Below, in pieces: positions 13,314 through 20,583 of a stretch of DNA of 23,850 nucleotides; position 1 is the stretch's first letter; each line of letters begins with the position of its first letter. The notes under the pieces are model-generated. The model did not search any database. It was given only the letters and a program-made list of their open reading frames with translations, and was not told the DNA's origin. This DNA is from Patescibacteria group bacterium (lineage in GTDB: Bacteria > Patescibacteriota > Microgenomatia > Daviesbacterales > UBA10151): NCBI GenBank assembly GCA_018817205.1, contig JAHIUE010000031.1, positions 1 through 23,850 of the forward strand, in the 5' to 3' direction. The position numbers were made by a program, and so were the translations under genes.

Positions 13314-15035
13314 TTATTTTTTAAACTGTTGATTATACATTTCAATTAATTCTTTTATAGTTGTTGCGTCTTCTGCTTTCTTATCTGCAGCTCTGAAGCT
13401 AACCAGTCTGGGAAATCTCAAGGCATAACCGGGTTTTCCCCCTGCAGTATGCACAGGTGATCTGGTTATTTCATCAGCCAGAACCTCTATCACAATTTTT
13501 GGCTCCACCCAAACACTTGGGATTATTTTAGAATTCACCCTCACAGGTTTTTTCTGAACTCTGAACTTTGAACTCTGAACTCTTATCTGTCTCCATTCTT
13601 CATCTGTTAATCCTGTTCCAATTTTGGAAACTGTCACGAACTCATCTTTTTTACCATCATAAACTCCAACCAAAAGCGCCCCTGCTCCAAAACTGACCCT
13701 TTTTCCTTTGCCGAAAATATAGCCCAAAATCACACAATCAATTGTATCTTTGAGCTCACCGGCCGAATGCCTTTTTAATTTAACCCAGTTAAAATTTCTT
13801 GCCCCTGCCTCATATTTGGAATCTAGCCGCTTCACCACCAATCCTTCCAAACCCTTAGATATAGCATCATCAAGCATTGTTTGCAGTCTTTCCACCTGAT
13901 TTACCGTTTCTCCTCTCTCTACCATCAATACTCCCCCGTCTTTAACAACATCATTTAACGTTTTTAATCGAGCAGCCAAAGGCTGATCAATCAAGGATGT
14001 CCCATCCTTATACAGGATATCAAAGCAAAAAGCCTTGAGGGGTATTTTTTTAGCCATTTCGGAAATGCCGTATTTTCGCCTTCTTTGGGTAGTTTCCTGA
14101 AAAGGCAAAAATTCATCCGATACTGGATTAAATCCGATTGCCTCGGAATCTAAAATTATGGTTTTTGCCTTAATTTGTTTTCTTGCCCCTTCGGCGATCT
14201 CCGGAAACATCGGAGTGGTTTCTTCCAAATTCCTGGAAAATAGTCTTATGGTGTTTCCATTTTTGTGGATTTGCACCCTAAACCCATCCAATTTTCTTTG
14301 CGCATTGACTTCTCCCATTTTTTCTATCACTTTTTCCGGGCTTGGCAGTCTTTCTGCAAGTTGGGATCTGATAGGTCTTCCTACTTGCACGCTTAATTTT
14401 TCAACTGCGGCAAGCCCACCTTCCCATAAAGTTTCACCAATCAAGCCTAAATCAGAAACCCGATTATATGCCCCTTCCAAAAGCTTTCTTTTTGATCTGT
14501 CACCAAGTTTTAATTTGGCAAAAGCATCTAAAATTGTCGGGTCCCCGATCCCCAAACGGGATACTCCTAAAGGAATCCGTACCAAATGCTTTGCAGAAAT
14601 AGAATTCATTTGTTTAAGAAGTCCGACCAAAAGATCTTGTTTCTTTTCTACTGTTCCTACTCCATTTGTCTGTGCAATTTGTCTTAATGTATTAAAAACT
14701 TCTGCAATTGTTAATTCTGAACTCTTAACTCTGCACTCTGAATTCAGTTGCGAAGCAACTATACCTAAATCCCCCGCTTTCCCGTATTCCTTCAAAACTT
14801 GTTCTTTAGGGATGCCGTAGGCCTTTGCAAGAGAAGCAGCAACTGTACGTTCTGCCATACCCATTTCCAAAGGTTCATAAAAAGGCGCTACCCTGCCCTG
14901 AAGTAAATAGCAAACTTTACCAACCTCGTCTGCTTTTACTTCCTTAAATAAATCAGAGAGGATATCAATTAAAGCAAGACGGGAGGAAATCTTTTCCAGT
15001 TTTTCAAAATACTCGGAAAGGCGAGAAAATAGCAT
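13314..15035 (-). CDS. ATP-dependent DNA ligase (archaeal LigB type)
   Basis: Seals DNA nicks using ATP. It has 573 residues from the chosen ATG, matching archaeal/CPR ligases. An N-terminal helical DNA-binding domain is followed by motif I KLDGFR (Lys248, the AMP acceptor), LDSEAIGF, FCFDILY, EGLVVKR, and WVKLKR; the C-terminal OB domain runs to the end. An in-frame ATG 31 codons further upstream is rejected because the 15035 start sits 6 nt after a TTTACA-17-TACAAT promoter and begins with family-like sequence (MLFSRLSEYFEKLE). Repeat-derived inserts occur at about residues 94-107 (ASQLNSECRVKSSE) and near the C-terminus (IRVQSSKFRVQ). Its neighbour endoQ suggests shared repair work. Confidence 0.93.
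   Translation of the reverse strand: MLFSRLSEYFEKLEKISSRLALIDILSDLFKEVKADEVGKVCYLLQGRVAPFYEPLEMGMAERTVAASLAKAYGIPKEQVLKEYGKAGDLGIVASQLNSECRVKSSELTIAEVFNTLRQIAQTNGVGTVEKKQDLLVGLLKQMNSISAKHLVRIPLGVSRLGIGDPTILDAFAKLKLGDRSKRKLLEGAYNRVSDLGLIGETLWEGGLAAVEKLSVQVGRPIRSQLAERLPSPEKVIEKMGEVNAQRKLDGFRVQIHKNGNTIRLFSRNLEETTPMFPEIAEGARKQIKAKTIILDSEAIGFNPVSDEFLPFQETTQRRRKYGISEMAKKIPLKAFCFDILYKDGTSLIDQPLAARLKTLNDVVKDGGVLMVERGETVNQVERLQTMLDDAISKGLEGLVVKRLDSKYEAGARNFNWVKLKRHSAGELKDTIDCVILGYIFGKGKRVSFGAGALLVGVYDGKKDEFVTVSKIGTGLTDEEWRQIRVQSSKFRVQKKPVRVNSKIIPSVWVEPKIVIEVLADEITRSPVHTAGGKPGYALRFPRLVSFRAADKKAEDATTIKELIEMYNQQFKK
13554..13588 (+). repeat. 7-bp tandem array in ligase gene
   Basis: Units CTGAACT, CTGAACT, TTGAACT, CTGAACT, then the degenerate CTTATCT. 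Translated in frame as IRVQSSKFRVQ in a loop of the OB domain. Confidence 0.85.
13973..13985. repeat. in-gene hairpin in ligase gene
   Basis: CAGCC-AAA-GGCTG, a perfect 5-bp stem with a 3-nt loop, encoding DQPLA. The same stem and loop (one pair longer) occur in endoQ at 13074-13088 and also give DQPLA. Confidence 0.65.
14717..14760 (+). repeat. 7-bp tandem array plus GCGAAGC hairpin in ligase gene
   Basis: Units CTGAACT, CTTAACT, CTGCACT, CTGAATT (14717-14744), one base, then the hairpin AGTTGC-GAA-GCAACT (14746-14760). It encodes VASQLNSECRVKSSE in the same frame as the endoQ element. Confidence 0.9.
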
Positions 15036-15041
15036 GATTGG

Positions 15042-15070
15042 ATTGTAATAGATTGGGAGGATATTGTAAA
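15042..15070 (-). promoter_or_regulatory. promoter of ligase gene
   Basis: Minus strand: -35 TTTACA (15070-15065), 17-nt spacer, -10 TACAAT (15047-15042), then 6 nt to the ATG. Both boxes overlap boxes of the opposing GGDEF promoter. Confidence 0.6.
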
Positions 15071-15072
15071 AT
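15043..15072 (+). promoter_or_regulatory. promoter of GGDEF gene
   Basis: -35 TTGTAA (15043-15048), 18-nt spacer, -10 TAAAAT (15067-15072), 30 nt before the ATG. It occupies nearly the same bases as the divergent ligase promoter. Confidence 0.45.
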
Positions 15073-15102
15073 TCCCTGCTATGAGTTACCCTGAAAAAAG
15101 AT

Positions 15103-15864
15103 ATGGCAGAATCAAACGAAGCACCCAAGTCTGTGGAACCGAATCCCAGAGTAGAAGAATTAGAGACAGAATTTTATGGAAGACTTATAGAAGCCCTACC
15201 GCATCTGTCTAACGATAAGGTGACCGCGGCTAATTTACTTCCCCTGGCACACCAATTCGCAGAGGAACAAGCAAAACTTGAGAAAAAAGCTGTTTTAGAT
15301 TCCCTTTTGCCTGATTTTTTTAAACATCAATATTTTCTGCATCTGCTAGATCTAGAGGCTACGGCAGCTGAAAGAAAAACTGCTCCAGATAGTGCATTAG
15401 TTGTACTTGATTTTGACAAATTTGGAGATTTTAATACCAAATTTGGCCATCCTACGGGAGATAAATTACTTATATCTGCAAGTCAGGCAATGCTTAAATC
15501 TCTAAGGCGCGGTGATACCGCAGGAAGAGTGGGCGGAGATGAACTTGCTGTAATTGTGCATAGGGTAACCCAAGAAGGTGCTGTTGCTGCTGCAAGAAGA
15601 CTACAAGCCGCTGTCATTCAAACTTCTCAAGAAGAATTTGGTGCACAAGGGTGGAGTCAAACTATCAGCGTGGGCATTTGTCTAATACAACCCAGGTGCT
15701 CTGGGGAATTGGTACGAGGTATTGCCGATAAAGCACTCTATGCCTCAAAGCATGCAGAAAAAGATAAAAACAGAATATCTATCGCTATGATAGATACAGA
15801 AACCAAAGCAGTAAGAATCGTACCTGTGGCCCCAAAAGCAGAGCCTACTTCAAAACATAAGTAG
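15103..15864 (+). CDS. soluble GGDEF-domain protein (putative diguanylate cyclase)
   Basis: Protein of 253 residues with no signal peptide or membrane helix. An N-terminal helical region of about 90 residues precedes a GGDEF domain (about 95-230): LVVLDFDKFGDFNTKFGHPTGDKLL, then signature GGDEL (144-148; Leu replaces the usual Phe) with an RxxD product-inhibition site five residues before it (R135-R-G-D138). It could make cyclic-di-GMP. The first Asp of the metal site and the Asn/His/Gly substrate region are kept, so it may be active. No EAL, HD-GYP or PilZ gene is in the window. Its 3' end overlaps the convergent fic gene by 20 nt. Confidence 0.88.
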   Translation: MAESNEAPKSVEPNPRVEELETEFYGRLIEALPHLSNDKVTAANLLPLAHQFAEEQAKLEKKAVLDSLLPDFFKHQYFLHLLDLEATAAERKTAPDSALVVLDFDKFGDFNTKFGHPTGDKLLISASQAMLKSLRRGDTAGRVGGDELAVIVHRVTQEGAVAAARRLQAAVIQTSQEEFGAQGWSQTISVGICLIQPRCSGELVRGIADKALYASKHAEKDKNRISIAMIDTETKAVRIVPVAPKAEPTSKHK

Positions 15865-16921
15865 CTTTTTTGGTACCGCCCGTTTTTTTAACCAAGCCTT
15901 TTTGCTTTAAGAATTTAAGCTCCCTTAAAACCGTATCATCTGAAAAATCAGGAAAGACTTTTCTAAAGTCTTTGTTCTGCATACCTTTGTGCCGGTGCAA
16001 ATATTCCATAATAATCATCTGCCGTTCATTTAAGGCCACCTGTTCCCCCAGCTTATCCTTAATCCTGGCATCAACGGAAATTCTTTGCACTTTTTCCTTA
16101 ACCTGATTAAGCTCAATTGCCACCCCCTCGATAAAATACTCAAGCCAAGGTGTTAAATCACGCTCGTGAGTATCCAGAACGAGCTGGTTTGATACGGCTT
16201 GTAGTGTTAAGTAATATTGCATGGGGTTTTCATCAAAATATTCCTCAAATGAGAAAAATTTCCTGATATCATAGCCGTCTAAAAACAAAATCAGTGTAGC
16301 AACACCCCTAGCTACCCTGCCATTACCATCTACAAATGGATGAATCCGGGCAAGTTCATAGTGAATAATACCTGCTTTAATAATCGGGTGAACCATCTTT
16401 GCCTCATCAGAGTTTATCCAGTTTACCAAATCCTCAACCAGATACGGCACTTCTACTGCCGGAGGCGGAGTATACGAAATCTGTCCTGATTTGGTATTAC
16501 GGATCACTACCTGTCTTATTCTGAATTTACCTGAACTTTCAGGCGGGAGGATTTTTTCCGTGGTTAATTTGTGCATTTCCAAAATTGTCTCAATTGTAAA
16601 ACTGTAATTGCCGGATTGACCAATCTGGGCAAACACCCCGTCAATAAACTTTAAAACATTCCTGTAATTGATAATCTCCTGAATATCACGGTCTCTCGCT
16701 ATAACTTCCTGTCCGTCCAAAACATCCCGGACTTCTTCCGAAGATAAAGGGTTGCCCTCTAAATGCGTGCCGTGATGGATAGTTCTTTCTATTGCTTCTT
16801 TTCTAAATTTGGCCTCCCAAGCAGGAACTAAGGGGGCATGCATTATCACCTCACGGCTAGCCTCAACTATGCCAATATCCTTAAGTATTTTGTTGGTGAT
16901 TGAGTATTTGGGAACAAACAT
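15845..16921 (-). CDS. Fic-family protein with C-terminal winged helix
   Basis: Protein of 358 residues predicted to transfer AMP (or another nucleotide moiety) to a target protein. The Fic motif HPFVDGNGRVAR (194-205) is complete, including catalytic His194. An N-terminal motif THLEGN (52-57) resembles the autoinhibitory (S/T)xxxE(G/N) helix, suggesting the enzyme is held inactive until a signal. The C-terminus (about 285-358, LNERQMIIMEYLHRHKG... DDTVLRELKFLKQKGLVKK) is a winged-helix DNA-binding domain, common in this Fic class. It lies 17 nt after the S23 gene in the same direction; the gap and the upstream stop codon are formed by a 7-bp repeat array. Confidence 0.92.
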   Translation of the reverse strand: MFVPKYSITNKILKDIGIVEASREVIMHAPLVPAWEAKFRKEAIERTIHHGTHLEGNPLSSEEVRDVLDGQEVIARDRDIQEIINYRNVLKFIDGVFAQIGQSGNYSFTIETILEMHKLTTEKILPPESSGKFRIRQVVIRNTKSGQISYTPPPAVEVPYLVEDLVNWINSDEAKMVHPIIKAGIIHYELARIHPFVDGNGRVARGVATLILFLDGYDIRKFFSFEEYFDENPMQYYLTLQAVSNQLVLDTHERDLTPWLEYFIEGVAIELNQVKEKVQRISVDARIKDKLGEQVALNERQMIIMEYLHRHKGMQNKDFRKVFPDFSDDTVLRELKFLKQKGLVKKTGGTKKATYVLK

Positions 16922-16956
16922 ATTTTAGCGTCTAGCGTTCAGCCACTAGCGACTAG
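16922..16956 (-). repeat. 7-bp tandem array at the S23/fic junction
   Basis: Minus-strand units CTAGTCG, CTAGTGG, CTGAACG, CTAGACG, CTAAAAT. The third unit supplies the TGA stop of the S23 gene, and the array ends directly at the fic ATG. It is inverted relative to the array at 17333-17367 on the other side of the S23 gene. Confidence 0.85.
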
Positions 16957-17316
16957 TTTGGACTTCATTTTTCCAAGCATAGAATTTAACATTTTAGCTA
17001 CTTCTTCTAAAAGTAGTTCTGATTTCATAATATTCTGTTTTTCTACTAATCCTAATTCTTTACAAACTATCATTTGCGTTTCAAGCTCTAAAGTTGATCC
17101 ATAGGCAATAGAATAAAATTGAGCATACTCTTTAGTCGAACGCCTGCCATAACCTTCAGCAATGTTAGACGGAATAGAAACTGCCGCCCTTCTCATCTGA
17201 GATACTAATCCATAAATTTCTGACTTAGGTAGTTTATCCGTTAAAACAAAAATTCCTTTTACCAGTTGAATTGATTTCTGCCAGACTATCAATTCTTTGT
17301 AGGATTTTAAATACAT
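16939..17316 (-). CDS. four-helix-bundle protein (S23, 23S rRNA intervening-sequence family)
   Basis: Small helical protein of 125 residues. The start YKELIVWQKSIQLVKGIF and the centre GLVSQMRRAAVSIPSNIAEGYGRRSTKEYAQFYSIAYGSTLELETQM are diagnostic of the S23/Avd-like four-helix bundle family. Members occur inside 23S rRNA intervening sequences in Leptospira and as scattered chromosomal genes elsewhere; the biochemical role is unknown. The last residues (KLVASG) and the stop come from the flanking 7-bp array. The gene is bracketed by inverted heptad arrays, suggesting it forms or once formed a mobile-like cassette (inference). Confidence 0.9.
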   Translation of the reverse strand: MYLKSYKELIVWQKSIQLVKGIFVLTDKLPKSEIYGLVSQMRRAAVSIPSNIAEGYGRRSTKEYAQFYSIAYGSTLELETQMIVCKELGLVEKQNIMKSELLLEEVAKMLNSMLGKMKSKLVASG

Positions 17317-17332
17317 AAAATATTTATTCTAA

Positions 17333-17367
17333 CTAGCCGCTAGACGCTAGTTTCTAACCGCTGAATT
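17333..17367 (+). repeat. 7-bp tandem array upstream of S23 gene
   Basis: Units CTAGCCG, CTAGACG, CTAGTTT, CTAACCG, CTGAATT between carB and the S23 gene. Inverted relative to 16922-16956; both contain CTAGACG. Confidence 0.85.
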
Positions 17368-17394
17368 GATTATTTCACATTTCCCGCAAAAAAT

Positions 17395-20300
17395 CTAATC
17401 CATGTTAACATATTCATCCCAACTTTTAATTTTCAAATCCTCCATCTTTTTTGAAGCCAAAGCAGAAATTAAGGTTTCTGCTGACTGCAAATTGGTAATA
17501 AGCGGTATTCCTAAATCCACACAATTCCTTCTAATTATATAGCCGGCCGTTTCAATACCTTGTGTTGCTTGAGCCTCACTGATATTAATAGCCAAATCTA
17601 CCTGGCCTTTTTTCAAAAGATCCAGGACAGAAGGATACTTATCTTCGGAGATTTTATAAACCCTGGTATTTTTAATAGCTTCATTTTTAAGAAACTTAGA
17701 GGTATGTTCTGTGGCAAATATTTTAAAACCTAACTTTTTAAGCTGTCTTGCCGCAGGCAACATCTCCAATTTGTTTGTTTTTCCCCCAATAGAGAGAAAT
17801 ACACTTTTCTTCGGCATTTTAAACCCGGTTGCCAAGATAGCCTTAAGATAACTTCCCTGTAAATCGTCTCCAAAACAAGCCACCTCCCCTGTCGAAGACA
17901 TCTCTACCCGAAGCCTCGGGTCTGCCCCTTTTATCCTGTTAAAGGAAAATTGCGGGGCTTTTACTCCCACATAATCTAAATCCAGGGTATTAAAATCTTC
18001 CGAAACTTTCTCCCCAAGCATTACTTTTGTGGCAATTTCAACAAAGTTATACCCTGTAACCTTTGATACAAACGGAAAAGAGCGGGAAGCCCGAAGATTT
18101 AGCTCAATTACTAAAATCTCATTATTTTTTGCTAAAAACTGGATATTGAAAGGACCGCAAATATCTAAAGCCTTAAGGATTTTTTTAGTAGCGCTTTTAA
18201 CTTGTCTTACTGTTTCAAGATAAAGCCTTTGAGGCGGTAAAACCATGGTAGCATCTCCCGAATGTACCCCCGCATTTTCAATATGTTCGGATATGGCAAA
18301 AATTACAAGTTCCCCTTTGTCTGCCACACCGTCGATTTCTATTTCCTTGGCATTTATTACAAACTTGGAAATGACCACCGGATGCTCGCTTGATACACCT
18401 GCCGCTTGTTTTAAAAATCCCTTCAATTCGGAAGCGGAAAAAGCCACATTCATGGCAGAACCGGATAACACATACGAGGGTCTTACTAAAACCGGATAGC
18501 CAATTCTTCCGGCAAAGGCAATTGCATCGAGAATAGTTGTCAAACTCTGCCAGGCAGGTTGCCTAATCTTAAGTTTGTCCAGTAATTTTGAGAATTTATT
18601 CCTATCCTCTGCCCTGTCAATATCTAAAGGTGAGGTACCCAGTATTTTGTATCCTGCTTTGTAACAATCCATTGCCAGATTATTTGGAATTTGACCTCCA
18701 AACCCTAAAACCAACGATGCTTGTCCGCCTTTGGCGGATTCAATATCATAGATATCGCTAACCCGCTCAAAGGTTAACTCCTCAAAATATAGCTTATCCG
18801 CAGAGTCGTAATCGGTGGAAACTGTTTCCGGATTACAATTTATCATAATCACCTCTAAATCCTTATTTCTCAAAGTTTGAGCGCAAGTGACCGAACACCA
18901 GTCAAATTCAACAGAAGACCCGATCCTGTAAGGCCCTGAACCCAACACAATCGCTTTCGCTTGTGTTGCCTGTCGCCTGTCGCCTGTAACCTCTTCTGAT
19001 TCCTCCCCATGATAAGTCAAATATAAGTAGTTCGTTCTTGCAGGATATTCTGCCGCCAAAGTATCTATATGCTTTACTTTTGGCACTATTCCATGCTTTT
19101 TTCGGAAATTCCTTATCTCCAGTTCACTCTTTTTAAATGCTTTGGCAAGTAATTTATCCGAAAACCCCAGCTTTTTTGCTTTCAGCACTATCTGATGACT
19201 GAAAGCTGAGGACTGAAGACTACTCTCAAACTCCACCATTTCCTTAATTTGATGCAAAAACCAAGGATCTATACCTGTGGTTTTATAGATATCATCTACT
19301 GTTTCACCCTTTAAAAACCTTCTGGCTATTACAAAAAGGCGTTCTGTTGTAGGCAAAAGTTTTGTATCATCCAAGAAACCTCCCAAAAGTCCATCCTGGC
19401 CGGTTTCCAGCATTCTTACGGCTTTTTGTAAAACCTCCGAGAAACTGCGGCCGATTGCCATCACTTCCCCCACGCTCTTCATCTCGGAACCAATTTCCTC
19501 CTCTGCTCTAATAAATTTATGTAAATCCCACCTGGGGATTTTAATCACAATATAATCCAAGGCCGGTTCAAAAAATGCCGAAGTAGATAAAGTAACCCTA
19601 TTCTTCAGTTCCGGCAGGGCATAACCTAAACCCAGTCTGGCTGCCACATAAGCCAAAGGGTAGCCTGTGGCTTTGGATGCCAGAGCAGACGATCTGGACA
19701 GCCTGGCATTTACTTCAATCACACGGTAATCGTTATTTTTAGGATTTAGAGCAAACTGGATGTTGCATTCCCCCACAATTCCCAAATGTTCAATAACTTG
19801 CAAAGACAATCTGCGAAGGAAATGGTACTGGTAACTGTTCAAGGTTTGGGAAGGAGCCACCACAATGCTTTCGCCTGTGTGAATACCCAATGGATCCATA
19901 TTTTCCATATTGCAAACAGTAATTTTATTGCCGTTTTTATCCCTAACAACCTCATATTCAATCTCTTTCCAATGTTTAAGATATTCTTCTACTGCCACTT
20001 GTGAAACATGCCTTAGACAAATCGAAACTTTTTTGACAAGTTCCTCTTTATTTTTTACCACCCCGGATCCTAAACCTCCCAAGGAAAACCCGGAGCGAAC
20101 TAAAAGCGGAAATCCGAATTTCATGGCAATTTTCAAAGCCTGATTTACGGTTTTGGCAAACCCGCCCTTGGGAACTTTCACGCTAATTTTTGACAATTCT
20201 TTGGCAAAAAGCTCTCTGTCTTCGGTAATTTGTATACTCTTAACGGGCGTCCCCAAAACTTTAATGTTATGTTTTTTAAACACGCCCGTCTTTTCTAAGG

Positions 20301-20583
20301 CCAAGCCGCAATTTAGGGCAGTTTGCCCGCCAAAACTCAAAAATATCCCGTCAGGTTTTTCTTTTTCAATTACTTTTTGGACAAAATAGTCTGTTACAGG
20401 CAGGAAATAAATTTTACCGGCCAACTCTTTGGAAGTTTGAATGGTGGCAATATTAGGATTTATTAAAACAGTTTCAATACCTTCTTCTTTTAAAGCTTTT
20501 AAGGCCTGCGAGCCCGAATAATCAAATTCTCCTGCCTCGCCTATTTTTAATGCACCTGAACCTAAAACTAGTATTTTTTTCAT
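17395..20583 (-). CDS. carB: carbamoyl-phosphate synthase large subunit
   Basis: Makes carbamoyl phosphate from ammonia (delivered by CarA), bicarbonate and two ATP, the first step of pyrimidine and arginine synthesis. 1062 residues, full length. Two homologous ATP-grasp halves begin at KILVLGSGALKIGEAGEFDYSG and about residue 550 (AIVLGSGPYRIGSSVEFDW); an MGS-like regulatory domain runs from about 935 to the end. Ligand motifs such as EVNARLSRSSALASKATGYPLAYVAA are intact. Repeats add sequence in two linkers: SSLQSSAFSHQIV (19192-19226) before the first-half C-terminal helices, and TGDRRQATQAK (18963-18990) exactly between the halves. It overlaps carA by 4 nt (ATGA). Confidence 0.97.
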   Translation of the reverse strand: MKKILVLGSGALKIGEAGEFDYSGSQALKALKEEGIETVLINPNIATIQTSKELAGKIYFLPVTDYFVQKVIEKEKPDGIFLSFGGQTALNCGLALEKTGVFKKHNIKVLGTPVKSIQITEDRELFAKELSKISVKVPKGGFAKTVNQALKIAMKFGFPLLVRSGFSLGGLGSGVVKNKEELVKKVSICLRHVSQVAVEEYLKHWKEIEYEVVRDKNGNKITVCNMENMDPLGIHTGESIVVAPSQTLNSYQYHFLRRLSLQVIEHLGIVGECNIQFALNPKNNDYRVIEVNARLSRSSALASKATGYPLAYVAARLGLGYALPELKNRVTLSTSAFFEPALDYIVIKIPRWDLHKFIRAEEEIGSEMKSVGEVMAIGRSFSEVLQKAVRMLETGQDGLLGGFLDDTKLLPTTERLFVIARRFLKGETVDDIYKTTGIDPWFLHQIKEMVEFESSLQSSAFSHQIVLKAKKLGFSDKLLAKAFKKSELEIRNFRKKHGIVPKVKHIDTLAAEYPARTNYLYLTYHGEESEEVTGDRRQATQAKAIVLGSGPYRIGSSVEFDWCSVTCAQTLRNKDLEVIMINCNPETVSTDYDSADKLYFEELTFERVSDIYDIESAKGGQASLVLGFGGQIPNNLAMDCYKAGYKILGTSPLDIDRAEDRNKFSKLLDKLKIRQPAWQSLTTILDAIAFAGRIGYPVLVRPSYVLSGSAMNVAFSASELKGFLKQAAGVSSEHPVVISKFVINAKEIEIDGVADKGELVIFAISEHIENAGVHSGDATMVLPPQRLYLETVRQVKSATKKILKALDICGPFNIQFLAKNNEILVIELNLRASRSFPFVSKVTGYNFVEIATKVMLGEKVSEDFNTLDLDYVGVKAPQFSFNRIKGADPRLRVEMSSTGEVACFGDDLQGSYLKAILATGFKMPKKSVFLSIGGKTNKLEMLPAARQLKKLGFKIFATEHTSKFLKNEAIKNTRVYKISEDKYPSVLDLLKKGQVDLAINISEAQATQGIETAGYIIRRNCVDLGIPLITNLQSAETLISALASKKMEDLKIKSWDEYVNMD
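18724..18738. repeat. in-gene hairpin in carB
   Basis: TCCGCC-TTT-GGCGGA, a perfect 6-bp stem with a 3-nt loop, encoding SAKGGQ. Its arms are the same as those of the palindrome in pth. Confidence 0.75.
18963..18990 (+). repeat. 7-bp tandem array in the carB interdomain linker
   Basis: Units GTGTTGC, CTGTCGC, CTGTCGC, CTGTAAC. Encodes GDRRQATQ on the opposite strand, in the linker between the two CarB halves. Confidence 0.8.
19192..19226 (+). repeat. 7-bp tandem array in carB
   Basis: Units CTGATGA, CTGAAAG, CTGAGGA, CTGAAGA, then CTACTCT. Encodes SSLQSSAFSHQ in a variable helix-helix loop. Confidence 0.8.

Noticed and set aside
14158..14820. 220-codon open frame on the plus strand opposite the ligase gene
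   Set aside because: Shadow of a well-supported ligase gene; low-complexity Ser/Leu/Pro-rich translation with no recognisable motif or start signal.
15036..15128. Longer ligase start at 15128
   Set aside because: It would run through the promoter boxes and the GGDEF start, and adds 31 residues unlike the family; the ATG at 15035 fits promoter spacing and homology.
16939..17316. S23 gene as evidence of a 23S rRNA gene
   Set aside because: No rRNA sequence flanks it; stand-alone S23 genes are common in chromosomes.
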